The notes: a model not told the origin generated them from the letters alone. A DNA stretch of 64,000 nt from Bacteroidota bacterium (GCA_016709725.1 JADJMG010000020.1:1-64000), one strand, 5' to 3'; positions 20,501-31,923 are shown, counted from the first letter of the stretch. Made by a program: numbers and translations.

Positions 20501-23099
20501 ACATCTCCATTGGGCTGAACAGCTAAGCAACGAATATCAGGATTGACAATAATATCGCCAGGCGAAGTAAATTGATCTACTTCTTCCGATGATTTCGATA
20601 AACATGCAGACGCATCTCCAATATCAACGCGATATTGAATGGCTGTATCACAAAGTACAACAACATCTGTATAGAAAGTATCAATCGTATTACCAATCAC
20701 AGCCCATGCTCCTGGAGCAATTCTTCTATTAATAATATAGGATCCAGTGCTCGTAGCAGGTAAAGGTTTGCGAATCGCATTCCAGTTCAAGCCAGCAAAA
20801 CCAGGGGTGCTATTATCTAATAATAAAAGCATTGACGCTAACGTATCACTAGTAAGTACATCCGTTTCATCTAAACTTGTCGCATCACAACCTGCTGTTA
20901 GTGTTAAATAATAATAATTGATTTGATTATTAGCATTGGCTCCAACATGTGTAAATGCATTGGTCGCATAAATTGAAACACTACCAACGTTTACATAAGG
21001 CCCAGCCTGATTTAATGAGTGATAAATATTGTATTGTGAAAAATACCCAGAAGTATCTACTGATCCCACCCAACATAAAGCAACATCACCATTCGCTAAT
21101 ACTTCAGTAGAACGTAAGCTTGGAGCTGTTATGGTTGGAGCAGCACTTTGTAATTGAGCTCCATCTATATTTGAACGAGAAACACAATTTGCAGTGGATG
21201 TATCGACAACATGAATTCTATAATTAATAGAGTCATCACAAACTGTAATAGGATCTAAATAAGTTAGGTTCACGGTAGAGTCAATCAGAATCCAATTGCC
21301 ACTTCCAGCAGGAGGTTGCTCTTTATAAATATAATATTTTTGAGTAGAGCTGGAAGGTAATGGTGTACTTAAAGGTGTCCATGTTAATGATGCATCAAAA
21401 CCAACTTGAGCAACTTGTAAATGGATCGTACTGATGGTATCACTTACTAACCTTTGTTCTAAATCACAACCCGAACGTGTGGTTAAATAATACGAAACCG
21501 GACCCAAATTCGCGTCTGCAGTTAGATCACTGTAAGTAATGACAGTATCGTAATTATTAATGGTAAATCCTTTTAAGCTATCTAACAAAGTATAGGGTCC
21601 CGCAGTTCCTGTAGTAGACCGAAATACATAGAATGCTTTAAAAAATTGATTCGTATCTACCTCTCCGGTGTCTATGGGTGGTTGGAATGTTAAATTCACA
21701 TTACCATTAGGAAGAACATCTGCACATCGCATGCGAGCACCTTTTACTGCAGGCGGAGCAAGAACAACGATGGTTAACGTGTTAAAGTTAACTGCCGGTG
21801 ATGGACAGAAATTGTCGAATACTTTTAATACGAAATTGTATGTACTTGATAAATTCACACAACCTAAATTTTTAGGCAAGTGATTACAATCGGTAATCCA
21901 AAAAAATCGAACATCCAATTGAGACATTTGGAAGATTGGAAGTATGGGGGCTACTGTGTCAACCCAAGGTGGAATTAATACAGCGCATGGTGGAAATGGA
22001 CAACCTGCAGATCCATTGGTAAAGTTGGTTCCAAATTGTAAACCAGTAGCTGCTAAATTTAAACTTTGTGGTGCACCCCCTGCAGATGCAGGTAATAAAT
22101 CAAAATCAAATGCATTGAAAGAAATATCAACGGTATCACCAGCATAAACTGTATCTATAATTGCACTTAAAGGATTTCCAAAAATATCTTGTACAATAGG
22201 AGGGGTATTATAAACAGGAGGTACAGCTGTAATAATACAATTACCAATTAAGGCAATTTGAATTTCACGAAATACCTCAGCTACTTTAATTCCACATTTG
22301 TAAGCAGTTACTTTGGTTACGGTAACAAAGGCTCCAGCTGTATAGGAAGTAAATGTTACAACACCGGTATTAAAATTCATTACTGGCGCCACATTCAAAG
22401 GATTTAAAGCAGGACCTGGTAATGGACTATTGTAAGAATAGGTAGGAGCAAATGGGATATTGTTACCAGGAAATCCATTTTCTAATGGATAACCCCAGCT
22501 ATAAACTAAAGAATCAAGTTCTTCGTCTATGGCATTGTGATTATAGGAAGTTTCATTACGGGTACATGTTCCTAATTGAGGTTTTTCAGCAAATTGTGGT
22601 GAGGAGTCAAAACATGGATTCGTATTTGTTGCGTTATACGGAAACATGAAAGCACGCAATGTGAAGTCATTGGTATTCGCCAAATTGGTAATTGCTCCAT
22701 TTCTGCAGCAAGAATTGTAATAAAAATACCATCCGCCTACAGGAGGTACTCCAGTAATAAAGCGTGGAGCCGAGCGGTAAACGAATTCTTCTACCGCGTT
22801 GGCGTATCCTGCAGGAACAGCACAAGTGGGGCATCCTGGACCTTTTGGGGAGATGTCTGTTTGTGAGACCTGCAGACAAAGAATATTTCCACCCGGCGCA
22901 TTTGAATTTAATGTAATGTTTCCTGTCTGTTGTACACCATTACAATCTCGGTATAGTTTAACGGTAAAAATAAATTTTCCAATATCGGGCCCTGATTTTA
23001 CACAGTCCCACGTGATTTCTCCTCCCATGAGATGGGAAGCTTGTGTCTTATGGCTCCATCCCAATAGGACGAGCATAAGAAGGATAAGATTTTTTTCAT
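14549..23099 (-). CDS. Giant FnIII-like repeat surface protein, T9SS type B sorting domain (two frame slips)
   Basis: This is a surface or gliding-associated protein of about 2850 residues. The proposed start is the ATG at 23099. With one A restored in an A8 run just after it, the frame reads MKKNLILLMLVLLGW, a good signal peptide leading to SHLMGGEITW, a well-known N-terminus in large Bacteroidota surface proteins. A promoter element at 23127-23134 rules out the longer frame from 23154. The middle has ten units of about 190 residues (see the repeat entry). The end is a gliding-motility-type CTD (FIPSAFTPSGKNPVFKPEF ... VFNRWGQRIYET ... GTYVYSVRIFG). Near 15392-15396 the frame breaks; one more base in that homopolymer joins it to the C-terminal 275 residues. 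The uncorrected frames are 15373-23154 and 14549-15376. Function is likely adhesion. Confidence 0.85.
15930..21735 (-). repeat. Ten ~570-bp coding repeats in the giant protein
   Basis: Each unit starts with a motif like LRCVNVLANGQIQLSW. The plus-strand positions of this motif are near 21727, 21115, 20530, 19950, 19385, 18815, 18245, 17675, 17110 and 16520, and a diverged end unit lies near 15940. Spacing is 565-612 bp. A second conserved block (GCTGQVDNGTTSATLSSI) lies mid-unit. The units beginning at 19400 and 18836 encode essentially identical ~190-residue proteins while differing at scattered, apparently silent, bases. Confidence 0.85.
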
Positions 23100-23126
23100 T
23101 TTGGATTTTGGATAACGCGTGAGCAT

Positions 23127-23134
23127 CAAATTTA
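23127..23134 (-). promoter_or_regulatory. -7 promoter element of the giant surface-protein gene
   Basis: The minus strand reads TAAATTTG (TAnnTTTG), 28 bases before the ATG at 23099. It lies inside the upstream part of the longer reading frame, which argues against a start at 23154. Confidence 0.55.
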
Positions 23135-23160
23135 GTAAAAATATCCAAACTCACAAAACC

Positions 23161-24429
23161 TTATTTGCCAACTATTATTTCACAGAGGTCAATGTCGTTT
23201 AAATACTGGTTAGCAACCTCCCTGAGTTTTTGTGGGGTAATTGCTTTGATTTTACCTAAGTATTCATTTAAATAATTGATTTCTAAATTATTAAGTAAGA
23301 GCATTTTTTGCTTTTCAGCCAAAGCAAAAGGTCCATCTATGCTTCGCTGGAAGGCGCCCGTAAGGTAATTTTTTACGAGTGTTAGTTCCTCATTGTTAAT
23401 ATCTTCTGTTCTTAATCGGTTAATTTCATGGTAGATTTCATTGACCGCAGCTTCCCGAACGTCCGCTCCAACTTCTGTGGTAATAAAAAAGTAGCCATCA
23501 TCATTATTACTAACCAATCCAGAACCAATACCATAGGTATACCCTTTGTCTTCGCGGATATTCGCCATTAACCTCGATCCAAAATATCCACCTAAAATGG
23601 TATTCAATACACTAAACGCAATAAAGTCGGGGTGGTGTCGAGTAAATAATCTTCTTCCAATGCGAATGGCCGATTGTATCGCATCCTCTTTTTCAATAAA
23701 CTTTTTTGCAGGTGCATATTTTTCAAGCGCAATTGATGGTAGCTCTCCATTTTTTAAACCCATCTTATCAATGGTGTCAATTATTTTATGAATGAGTTTT
23801 TCATCCGCTAATCCCGAAACAATCACCGCTTTTAATCCATTCTTGTACTTATTCTGATGATATTCTTTTAATACATCGGTATCGAGTAAATCATAGTCTT
23901 CAGGTTTTGTAACTCTGCCATAAGGATGATTTTTTCCAAACAAAGTTTCACTAAAATTAATTCGCGCTAAATAATCAACTTTAGTAAGGTTAACAGATAG
24001 TCGTTGCTTGCCTTGTTGTTTATATGTTTGAATTTCTTTAGATGGATAAAGTGGTTGCGTAATGATTTCTTGAAAATAGGGTAGGGTGTCACTCACAAAT
24101 TTATTGAGCGAAAACAAACTGATACTCGACCAGTCTACACCATTCTCAGAATGCAAGTATGCTCCGTAATAGTCAAGCGCTTCTGCAATTTCACTGGAAG
24201 TATGATGTGTACTTCCTTCATCCATTAAGTCGTTAGTTGCCGTTGCCAGTAAGGACGAAGCCGCTGCAATATTTCCGGCGGCAAATATTAATTCTATTTT
24301 TACAACTTCCTGCGTGCCTTCATAAATGTTATATACCGGTATGCCATTTTTTAATTTATAGCTTTGGGGTGTGTGAAGATGAATTGCATTGGGAATTGAA
24401 ATTTCTGGGGGATTAATTCGATCGAGCAT
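23161..24429 (-). CDS. M16-family peptidase, non-catalytic subunit
   Basis: This 422-residue insulinase-fold protein lacks the zinc motif HxxEH: the equivalent helix reads ATNDLMDEGSTHHTS. It keeps the substrate-binding signature of the partner subunit, GSRLMANIREDKGYTYGIGS (near residue 290). It is encoded one base after the catalytic M16 gene, so the two probably form a heterodimer like mitochondrial processing peptidase or the paired bacterial M16B enzymes. No signal peptide is seen, which suggests cytoplasmic peptide turnover. The target peptides are unknown. Confidence 0.88.
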   Translation of the reverse strand: MLDRINPPEISIPNAIHLHTPQSYKLKNGIPVYNIYEGTQEVVKIELIFAAGNIAAASSLLATATNDLMDEGSTHHTSSEIAEALDYYGAYLHSENGVDWSSISLFSLNKFVSDTLPYFQEIITQPLYPSKEIQTYKQQGKQRLSVNLTKVDYLARINFSETLFGKNHPYGRVTKPEDYDLLDTDVLKEYHQNKYKNGLKAVIVSGLADEKLIHKIIDTIDKMGLKNGELPSIALEKYAPAKKFIEKEDAIQSAIRIGRRLFTRHHPDFIAFSVLNTILGGYFGSRLMANIREDKGYTYGIGSGLVSNNDDGYFFITTEVGADVREAAVNEIYHEINRLRTEDINNEELTLVKNYLTGAFQRSIDGPFALAEKQKMLLLNNLEINYLNEYLGKIKAITPQKLREVANQYLNDIDLCEIIVGK

Positions 24430-24430
24430 T

Positions 24431-25666
24431 TTATTTTTTTGAGTGATATCTTAAAATGGAACAATTTTCTTTTGTGAGAATATTTTTTGCAACCTGCATA
24501 ATTTGATCTGAAGTAACTCGATTGTAGTACTCCGCTTGCCTGTTACACTCGGAAGCATCACCAAGCAATTCATAATAGGCTAAGTTGAGCGCTTTGTTAG
24601 CTATTCCCATTTCTGAAAACTCTAAATACGCTTCTACTTTATGTTTTATTTTAGTGAGTTCTCGTTCGTCGATTTCAGTTTTTATTTTTTCAAGTTCTTC
24701 CCAAATGGATTTTTCAGCATCTTCCATCGTGATGGAATCCACTAATTTCCCTTCTATGAAAAACAAACTTTTATCTAAATCGCCCGACATGTAAGCATGG
24801 ATCTCTGTAAAAATATTTTTTTCTTTGACGAGTTGTTGATGGAGTCGCGATGATTTTCCTCTTGATAAAAGATCGGAAAGCATATCGGTCGCATAAAAAT
24901 CTTTATCAATGCGCGAACAACAATGCCAAGCCATATAAATATGTGAGTTGGGAACTTCTTTTTCTACTTCTTGAATCCTAGTTTCCGTTTGTACTGGCTC
25001 AACCGGGAGTGTTCGAGCGGGAACATCTGCCATCGGAATGGGTTCAAACCATTTTTTGCAGAGTGATTTTATTTGTTCCAAAGTACAATCGCCCGAAACA
25101 CTTAAGATTGCATTGTTGGGTGCATACCATTTTTTGAAAAATCCTTTTACATCTTCTAAGGTAGCGTCTTCAATATGCGCTAATTCTTTTCCGATGGTTG
25201 CCCAGCGATAGGGATGTACTTTATAAGCTAAAGGTCGCATCAACAACCATACATCACCATAGGGTTGATTTAAATAGCGTTGTTTAAATTCTTCAATAAC
25301 TACGGAGCGCTGAACTTCTAAACTCTTTTCTGAAAAAGCTAAACTTAACATACGATCACTCTCTAACCAGAATCCTGTTTCAATATTTTGAGAAGGAATG
25401 GTTAAATAGTAATTGGTGATGTCGTTATTGGTAAATGCATTGTTTTCTCCTCCTGCAATTTGTAATGGTTCGTCATAGGATGGAATGTTGATGGATCCTC
25501 CAAACATTAAATGTTCAAAGAGATGTGCAAATCCAGTTTTATCAATTTGTTCATCGCGTGCTCCCACTTTGTAGAGTATGTTTAATGCCACCAACGGTGT
25601 TGAATGATCTTCGTGTACAATGACGGTTAATCCATTGTCAAGTGTAAATTTTTCGTATGCTATCAT
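24431..25666 (-). CDS. M16-family zinc peptidase, catalytic subunit
   Basis: This 411-residue insulinase-family metallopeptidase carries the inverted zinc motif HLFEH (His48, Glu51, His52), with the downstream acidic ligand expected in VVIEEFKQRY. The N-terminal barrel strand FTLDNGLTVIVHEDHSTPLV is typical. Its stop is one base before the start of the non-catalytic partner, so expression is coupled. It follows the nitronate monooxygenase-like gene by 15 bases in a four-gene run. Confidence 0.92.
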   Translation of the reverse strand: MIAYEKFTLDNGLTVIVHEDHSTPLVALNILYKVGARDEQIDKTGFAHLFEHLMFGGSINIPSYDEPLQIAGGENNAFTNNDITNYYLTIPSQNIETGFWLESDRMLSLAFSEKSLEVQRSVVIEEFKQRYLNQPYGDVWLLMRPLAYKVHPYRWATIGKELAHIEDATLEDVKGFFKKWYAPNNAILSVSGDCTLEQIKSLCKKWFEPIPMADVPARTLPVEPVQTETRIQEVEKEVPNSHIYMAWHCCSRIDKDFYATDMLSDLLSRGKSSRLHQQLVKEKNIFTEIHAYMSGDLDKSLFFIEGKLVDSITMEDAEKSIWEELEKIKTEIDERELTKIKHKVEAYLEFSEMGIANKALNLAYYELLGDASECNRQAEYYNRVTSDQIMQVAKNILTKENCSILRYHSKK

Positions 25667-25681
25667 GTTTCTTCTAATCGA

Positions 25682-26623
25682 TTATAGTTGACACAGTCTG
25701 TTTTTTTCTTGAGTAAATTCGTTCCAAATTTCAGCAACAATTTCGGCAGCTGGTTGGATGGTATGGATGGATGATGAAACTTGTCCTATCTCTAATTCTC
25801 CTTCCTGCATATCTCCTTCAAACATGCCTTTTTTAGCTCTTGCTCTACCTAATATGTTTTTTAATTCTTCCACAGTTGCACCTCTCGCTTCTGCATCGGC
25901 TATTTGTTGGTAGAATTCATTTTTTACGAGTCGCACCGGAGTAAGTTGCTTTAATGAAAGTTGCGTATCGCCTTCCTTGGCATCCACTACTTTTTGTTTG
26001 AAATGATCATGCGCCGACGATTCATCAGAGGTGACAAAACGAGATCCAATTTGAACGCCTTCTGCACCTAAGGCAAAGCAGGCTAACATGGCTCTACCGC
26101 TTGCAATTCCGCCTGCTGCAATGAGTGGAATGGAAACGTGATCGCGTATCATCGGAATTAAGCATAGTGTAGTGGTTTCTTCTCTTCCATTATGTCCACC
26201 TGCTTCAAATCCTTCTGCAACGATGGCATCAACACCTGCTTGCACCGATTTCTCTGCAAATTTTTTGTTGGCAATTACATGTACCACTTTTATACCTTCT
26301 TTTTTTAAAGTTGAAGTCCATGTAGCGGGATTTCCTGCGGAAGTAAATACAATGGGTACTTTTTCAGAGATAATAATGTCCATATGCTCTTCAATATTCG
26401 GATAAAGCAAAGGCACATTCACTCCAAAAGGTTTCGAAGTATTTGCTTTACATTTTCGAATATGATCTCTCAAAACATCCGGATACATGGATCCCGCGCC
26501 AAGTAATCCAAGTCCGCCAGCATTACTAACGGCTGTGGCTAACCGCCAACCACTACACCAAATCATACCTGCTTGGATAATGGGATATTCAATTTCAAAA
26601 AGTTCAGTAATTCTATTTTTCAT
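25682..26623 (-). CDS. Nitronate monooxygenase / FabK-like flavoprotein
   Basis: This 313-residue FMN-dependent TIM-barrel protein belongs to the 2-nitropropane dioxygenase family. Visible features are the N-terminal YPIIQAGMIWCSG, the central EGFEAGGHNG with the conserved histidine, and the phosphate-binding IAAGGIASGRAMLACFALGAEGVQIGSRF. The family includes nitronate monooxygenases, which detoxify propionate 3-nitronate, and enoyl-ACP reductase FabK. The genes around it do not decide between them, since no fatty-acid genes are near. The start overlaps the end of the SanA-like gene by four bases (ATGA). Confidence 0.85.
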   Translation of the reverse strand: MKNRITELFEIEYPIIQAGMIWCSGWRLATAVSNAGGLGLLGAGSMYPDVLRDHIRKCKANTSKPFGVNVPLLYPNIEEHMDIIISEKVPIVFTSAGNPATWTSTLKKEGIKVVHVIANKKFAEKSVQAGVDAIVAEGFEAGGHNGREETTTLCLIPMIRDHVSIPLIAAGGIASGRAMLACFALGAEGVQIGSRFVTSDESSAHDHFKQKVVDAKEGDTQLSLKQLTPVRLVKNEFYQQIADAEARGATVEELKNILGRARAKKGMFEGDMQEGELEIGQVSSSIHTIQPAAEIVAEIWNEFTQEKNRLCQL

Positions 26624-27243
26624 GATAAAGGATCTACAATTCTTTGGTGACTAATCCATCCCCATATTTCCAATCGCGCTTTCAATCGTGATCCAATTTC
26701 TTTGATCACAAACCATCTCGGTATTCCGCCGGGATAACCACCTGCTTCGTATCCATAGGCATTCAATTCTAATTGATCTGCCATCCACAGCGCTCTGTTT
26801 AGATGGATGTCTTGTGAAACAATAACAACAGGCTCTTTCCCATAATGGTTTTTAAAAAACATTAATGTTTCATAAGTATCTGCGCTATTGGGGTCTAAAA
26901 TACAAACACTATCGGGAACTCCTTTATCCACTAATGCTTCCAATAAATCGTGTGCTTCACGGTACCAATTGTCATCTTCATAGCCGCTGAGTATCAATTT
27001 CATGTGTGGATATTGTTGCCAAAGTGATGCACTAGAATCTACTCTGCCTAAAAATGCATAATTCTGTCGACTCCCATTTGGATAATATTTCCCTGCACCC
27101 GGAACCAAAATAAAACGAATGGTATCGAGTTGCTCTTTTTTCACCATATGTTTCTCACCACAGTTGGAGAAAGAATAATAGTTTGCAAGGGCGACGATAG
27201 TAAAACCAACAGAAAGATATAGAAGGAGTTTCAATATTTTCAT
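26620..27243 (-). CDS. SanA/YdcF-family (DUF218) membrane-anchored protein
   Basis: This 207-residue protein has one N-terminal membrane segment (ILKLLLYLSVGFTIVALANYY) and a DUF218 domain with VPGAGK, KLILSGYEDD, DPNSADTYETL and VSQDIHLNRALWMADQ. These match the SanA branch, linked in enterobacteria to envelope barrier function and vancomycin exclusion at high temperature. It is the first gene of the run with the nitronate monooxygenase-like and M16 genes. A near-consensus TATTTTCG lies just upstream. It is a second DUF218 member besides the partial gene at 3-587. Confidence 0.82.
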   Translation of the reverse strand: MKILKLLLYLSVGFTIVALANYYSFSNCGEKHMVKKEQLDTIRFILVPGAGKYYPNGSRQNYAFLGRVDSSASLWQQYPHMKLILSGYEDDNWYREAHDLLEALVDKGVPDSVCILDPNSADTYETLMFFKNHYGKEPVVIVSQDIHLNRALWMADQLELNAYGYEAGGYPGGIPRWFVIKEIGSRLKARLEIWGWISHQRIVDPLS

Positions 27244-27352
27244 TGAAGGCGAAAATAGATAATATGCGAGTAATTTAGGTTGATGTGTAAAAAATTGATT
27301 CGAAATTTTATTATCGACTCAATAGTTTTAATCTTGAATTTGAATTAATCAC

Positions 27353-27360
27353 TACATTTG
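27353..27360 (+). promoter_or_regulatory. -7 promoter element of the fragmented T9SS cargo
   Basis: TACATTTG (TAnnTTTG), 19 bases before the ATG at 27380, with a TTG at 27334-27336 near the -33 position. Confidence 0.6.
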
Positions 27361-27379
27361 ACAATAAAATAAAATTAAT

Positions 27380-30300
27380 ATGAAAAAATTTGTTAAGTTA
27401 AGTTTGTTAGTGCCTTTTCTGTTGAATTTTTTCTGTGTTAATGCACAAGTAGTTTCACTCCCATATTTTAACGATTTCGAAACGGATACAACGGGGTGGT
27501 ATAATGAATTGACTAATTATAATGTTAGTATGTGGGAATGGGGCACCCCAGCTTTTGGTCAAACGAACACTGCTTATTCAGGAAGTAAAGCATGGGATAT
27601 TAACTTAACCACTCGATTGGATTCTACCAATAATTGTGTTTTGTACTCTCCTGTTTTTGATTGTAGCAGTTATGATAAGATTGATATTTCTTTTTATTTA
27701 AAGTTTGTTTCTTTTTTATAACGAAGAAGTTTTTTTGGATGGAAATCAGCAAGGATGGAGGGCAAACATGGTCAATATTTGATAGTTTAGGCGGAGTGAA
27801 TAAAAATTGGGGAAACTTGTCATTTCTTAATTTTAATGCTTGGTCTGGTACAAGCTCGAATGGTTGGAGGATATCTAGCCAAAAAATTGTTCCTGTAAAT
27901 AATTCAAATGCTGTGCAGCTTAGAATTAATTTTAAATCTATTCGACCAAAGGGAATGGGTGGAGATGGTTTCAGTTTCGATAATTTTTTGATAAAAGGAT
28001 CTCCTTCAACAAATCTTGAATTTTCAGTATCAAATTTACCAACGTCAATTCTAAGAGTTGAAGGTGTTGCAAATTCAGGCTTCTTTGCAATTAATGTTAG
28101 TAATGAAGGTAAAGACACTCTTTTAGTTATAATGCTGGTTACGAACTAAATGGTGTATTGGTTTTTGATTCAATACTTGTTGATACCCTCATTCCAGGAG
28201 AGCTAAACCAATTTTACCTCCCTTATAATTATTTGATTCCATCTGGTTATTTTTCAACATGTATTTATGTTTCTACTTCGGGAGATTCAATTCCTAATGA
28301 TACAGTTTGCGTAAATGGAGTTGGAATTGATTCCTTAAAACAAGTCCCCTATTTTACAGATTTTGAAAATGGTTTTTCAGGATGGTCCACACTAACTGAT
28401 GGTGATTCAAAAACGAATTGGGAGTTAGGTTTGCCTCAATTCGGTCAAACAAATTCTGCGTACTCTGGTGTGAATGCATGGGATGTTAATTTGGATTCAA
28501 GCATTACAAATGGTGCGCTATGTTATTTATATTCTCCGCTATTAGATTGCAGTAATGCAAATAGAGTTAATTTTAGTTTCTATCAAAATAGGAGTTTAGT
28601 AGATGGTGCGAACCTGAGGTTTGAAATAAGTTTAGATAGTGGTATAACGTGGAAACATCAAATAGATTCCTTTGGTTTTGCTACAAATTGGTATACTTAT
28701 AGTACTCGATGGTTTGACAATTCTGGGGGATGGATAAAGAGCGAGTTAAAAAATGTCTATGTTAATCAACAAACAAATGTTTTATTACGGTTTGGATTTG
28801 CTTTCACGAATGTTTTGTATGATCCAATAATAGATGGTGTAAGTATTGATGATTTTAGTATTACTCCTTCAGATAGTTTCAATATTGCAGTGTCCAGTTT
28901 TCCTGTTAATGTCATCGAGGGGTCTCCTGGGTCTTCTAGTCCTAATATAATTATGAATGTGCAAAATAGAGGTACTATTCCAATCGCAGGTATTGAAGTG
29001 GGATATATGGTGGATGGTACCGTTATATATACTCAGACCGATTCAACAATTTTGAATCCCAATGCTATTTTGAATTTTAATTTAGGTAGTTTTCCATTAA
29101 GCACAAATCATTCTAGTGTTTGTGTATTTGCTACTTTGTTAGGTGATTCTATTCAGAGTGATGATACTCTTTGTATTCCTGTATTTACTTATAATCAACC
29201 AACAGTTTCTATTCCATATTCCACCGATTTTGAATTAGTAAATTCAGATTGGAAGTTTGTTGGATTAAATACAGATGCAACAAGATGGGAGTGGGGATTG
29301 CCTAATTATGGATTAACAAATTCAACACACTCGGGCGTGAAAGCATGGGATATAAATTTGAATTCCACCTACGGACCTAACGCAAATTCTGTTTTGTATT
29401 CTCCTTATTTTAATTGTGCATCTTTAAATTTTATCGATTTGTCGTTTTGGTATAATTCAGAATTAGAATGGAATGATGATGGTGTTCGCTTGGAGGAAAG
29501 TACCGATGATGGTATTTCTTGGAGTGTTGTAGATACTAACTTATCTTTTCATTCTAGTAATTGGTATAATACCGCAATTTTAAATTCAAGTTCATTGCCT
29601 GCATGGTCCAGAAATTCAGGTTCCTGGATAAAAGCTTCTCTTATTGGAAAAAATGTAAGCGGAGTAAATCGTGTTTTATATCGCTTTATTTTTAATTCAG
29701 ATCCAACTTCAAATTTTGATGGGTTTAGTTTAGATGATTTTTCAGTTCGTCAAACTCCTGTCATCAATTTAAGAAGCAATCTAATTACACCTTCAGGTCC
29801 TCTGTTAACTGTGAGTGGAATTCCGCTCCCCGATTTGAATTTACAAGTGAAAAATTTAGGAACGAGTAGTTCAGGTACTTTTGACATTGGCTATGCAATT
29901 GATGGGATTACAGTATATTCTACAACCGTCACAAATAATATTTCTCCTGGAGGGATAAGTACCTTTATCTTGCCTGGTATAGTTTGTCCGGCAATCGCTT
30001 CTTCACTTTGTGCTTTCGTTTCCAAGGTGGGTGATACAGATCTTTCAAATGATACTATTTGCATGAATCTTTACGTGCTTAATTCTCAAAACCTAAATTA
30101 TGCACAATCCTTCGATACTGGTTCCATTGATTGGATACCACTTAATGCAACTGCGAATTCGTTAACGAGTTGGGAGCTGGGAACTCCAGCATATGGATCC
30201 ACCACAGGTGCTTTTTCTGCTCCAAATGCATGGGATGTAAATTTGAATTCAGGATATGGTAATTCAGCCAATACCTCATTGTATACAGCTTCTTTTAGTG

Positions 30301-31770
30301 TTACGAATACCACCCAAAAGCATTATTTATCCTTTATGGTGAATTATAAAACTGAAGCGGGATGGGACGGATTACGAATTGAATATTCCAAGGATAATGC
30401 TACTACATGGCAAGTATTAGGTGGAGTAAATGATCCGCAAGGATTTAATTGGTATACGGATAATGCTTTAAATTCTTCTGGTTGGCCTGCGTGGGAAGGA
30501 AATTCAAATGGTTGGACAAATTGCTCTTATTATTTAAATCCTTCGCAACTTTGAAGTTCGATGATTTTTAGATTTGTTTTCACTTCAGATGCAGTTGTAA
30601 ATTCTGACGGTGTAAGTGTCGATGATTTTTATTTTGGTAGCTTATATGCTAAGGATGCCGCTTTAATTGGGTTTGTTAATTCATCTGACACCGCGATGGT
30701 CGGAAATGTTCTCCCAACTCAAGTACGTATTGAAAATAGGGGTTCTCAAAATTTTAGCAACTTGAATTTAACTTATGATGTAAACGAATTGTAAACTCTA
30801 CACTTATTAATGGAACCTTTTTCACCCTTTTTTCCAACAAATAGAAATATCCCAGGTGTTGTCGCCATAGGGCGTCAATAAATTAAAAAGTGTATGTTGA
30901 TGATAGTTCAGATATGAATGTTTTTAACGATACCATTGTACGTAATTTCTATGGATTTACTCGAGCTTCAATACCCTATATCGAATCCTTTGAAGGACCC
31001 ACTACCAATGGATGGTTTGCTACTTCATCCCTTAACGAAGTGAATTGGGAAAGAGGTGTGCCAAGTTATGGGACTACTAACAGCGCTAATAGTGGCAGTA
31101 ATGTATGGGATATTGCTCTCGATACAACTTATAAAAAGTTTCAAAAAGATACACTCTACTCGCCTGTATTTAGAACGATTGGGTTAAATAATTTGCAGTT
31201 GTCTTTTGGATTAATTATAATACGCTCTTTGAACATGCAGGAGTACATCTTCAATACAAAACAAATGTTACTGGATGGCAAAATGTGGATACTCTCCTCC
31301 AATTATATCCATACGGCGGTGTAATGTTAAGCGGTAGAGCTGCTTGGACCGGATATTCTTTTGGATGGCAAGAAGTAAAATTGAATTTAACCAATTATAT
31401 GCTAAATGCATATGATCTTCGCTTTCGATTTATTTTTGAAAGTGATAGTTTTACTTCTTTGGATGGATTTTCTTTGGATGACTTTAGTCTTACTGGATCA
31501 ACAAGTTTGAATGCGATTTCATCTGAGAGTGAATTTCAAATTTATCCTAACCCCACAAACGACTTTCTCTATGTCAATTCTCTCTTCGAAGCTAAACAAA
31601 CTGCTGAATTCAAAATTTATACCGTTGAAGGCAAAGAAGTTTTTGGGGATCGTCTCTCTTTTGAAAATGAAACTTTGATTGACGTTAGTAACTTGAAAAA
31701 TGGATTGTATCTTCTTCAAATACAGTCAGAAAATGGGAGTGTTTGCTCGTATAAATTCATCAAAAACTAG
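27380..31770 (+). pseudogene. Large T9SS type A cargo with MAM/jelly-roll-like repeats, broken in about five places
   Basis: One gene of about 1460 residues is read in pieces: 27380-27721, 27739-28149, 28158-30554, 30561-30794, 30890-31324 and 31285-31770. The first piece has a signal peptide (FVKLSLLVPFLLNFFCVNAQ). Repeats follow that begin with IPYSTDFE...GW...WELGxPxxGxTNSAxSGxxAWDxNL and run through a beta-sandwich of about 160 residues and a CARDB-like linker (IGYAIDGITVYST); at least five occur. The end is a type A sorting domain (FQIYPNPTNDFLYVNS ... NGLYLLQIQSENG). The pieces at 28158 and 30561 share a frame and are separated by a TGA at 30552-30554. The break density exceeds that elsewhere in the window, so real decay cannot be excluded, but sequencing slips are the simpler view. 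Confidence 0.75.
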
Positions 31771-31923
31771 AAAAGATCTTACTATTTGGCAATAAATGAA
31801 TCGAAATCAAGGTTTTCATTGAAATGATTCTTCAAAGAGTTGAAATTTACAGGTTCTAGTGAGTTTTACTTCTTGAAAGTATTCAAGCAGTAATTGAAGA
31901 TAAAGATTTACTTTTACACCGGT

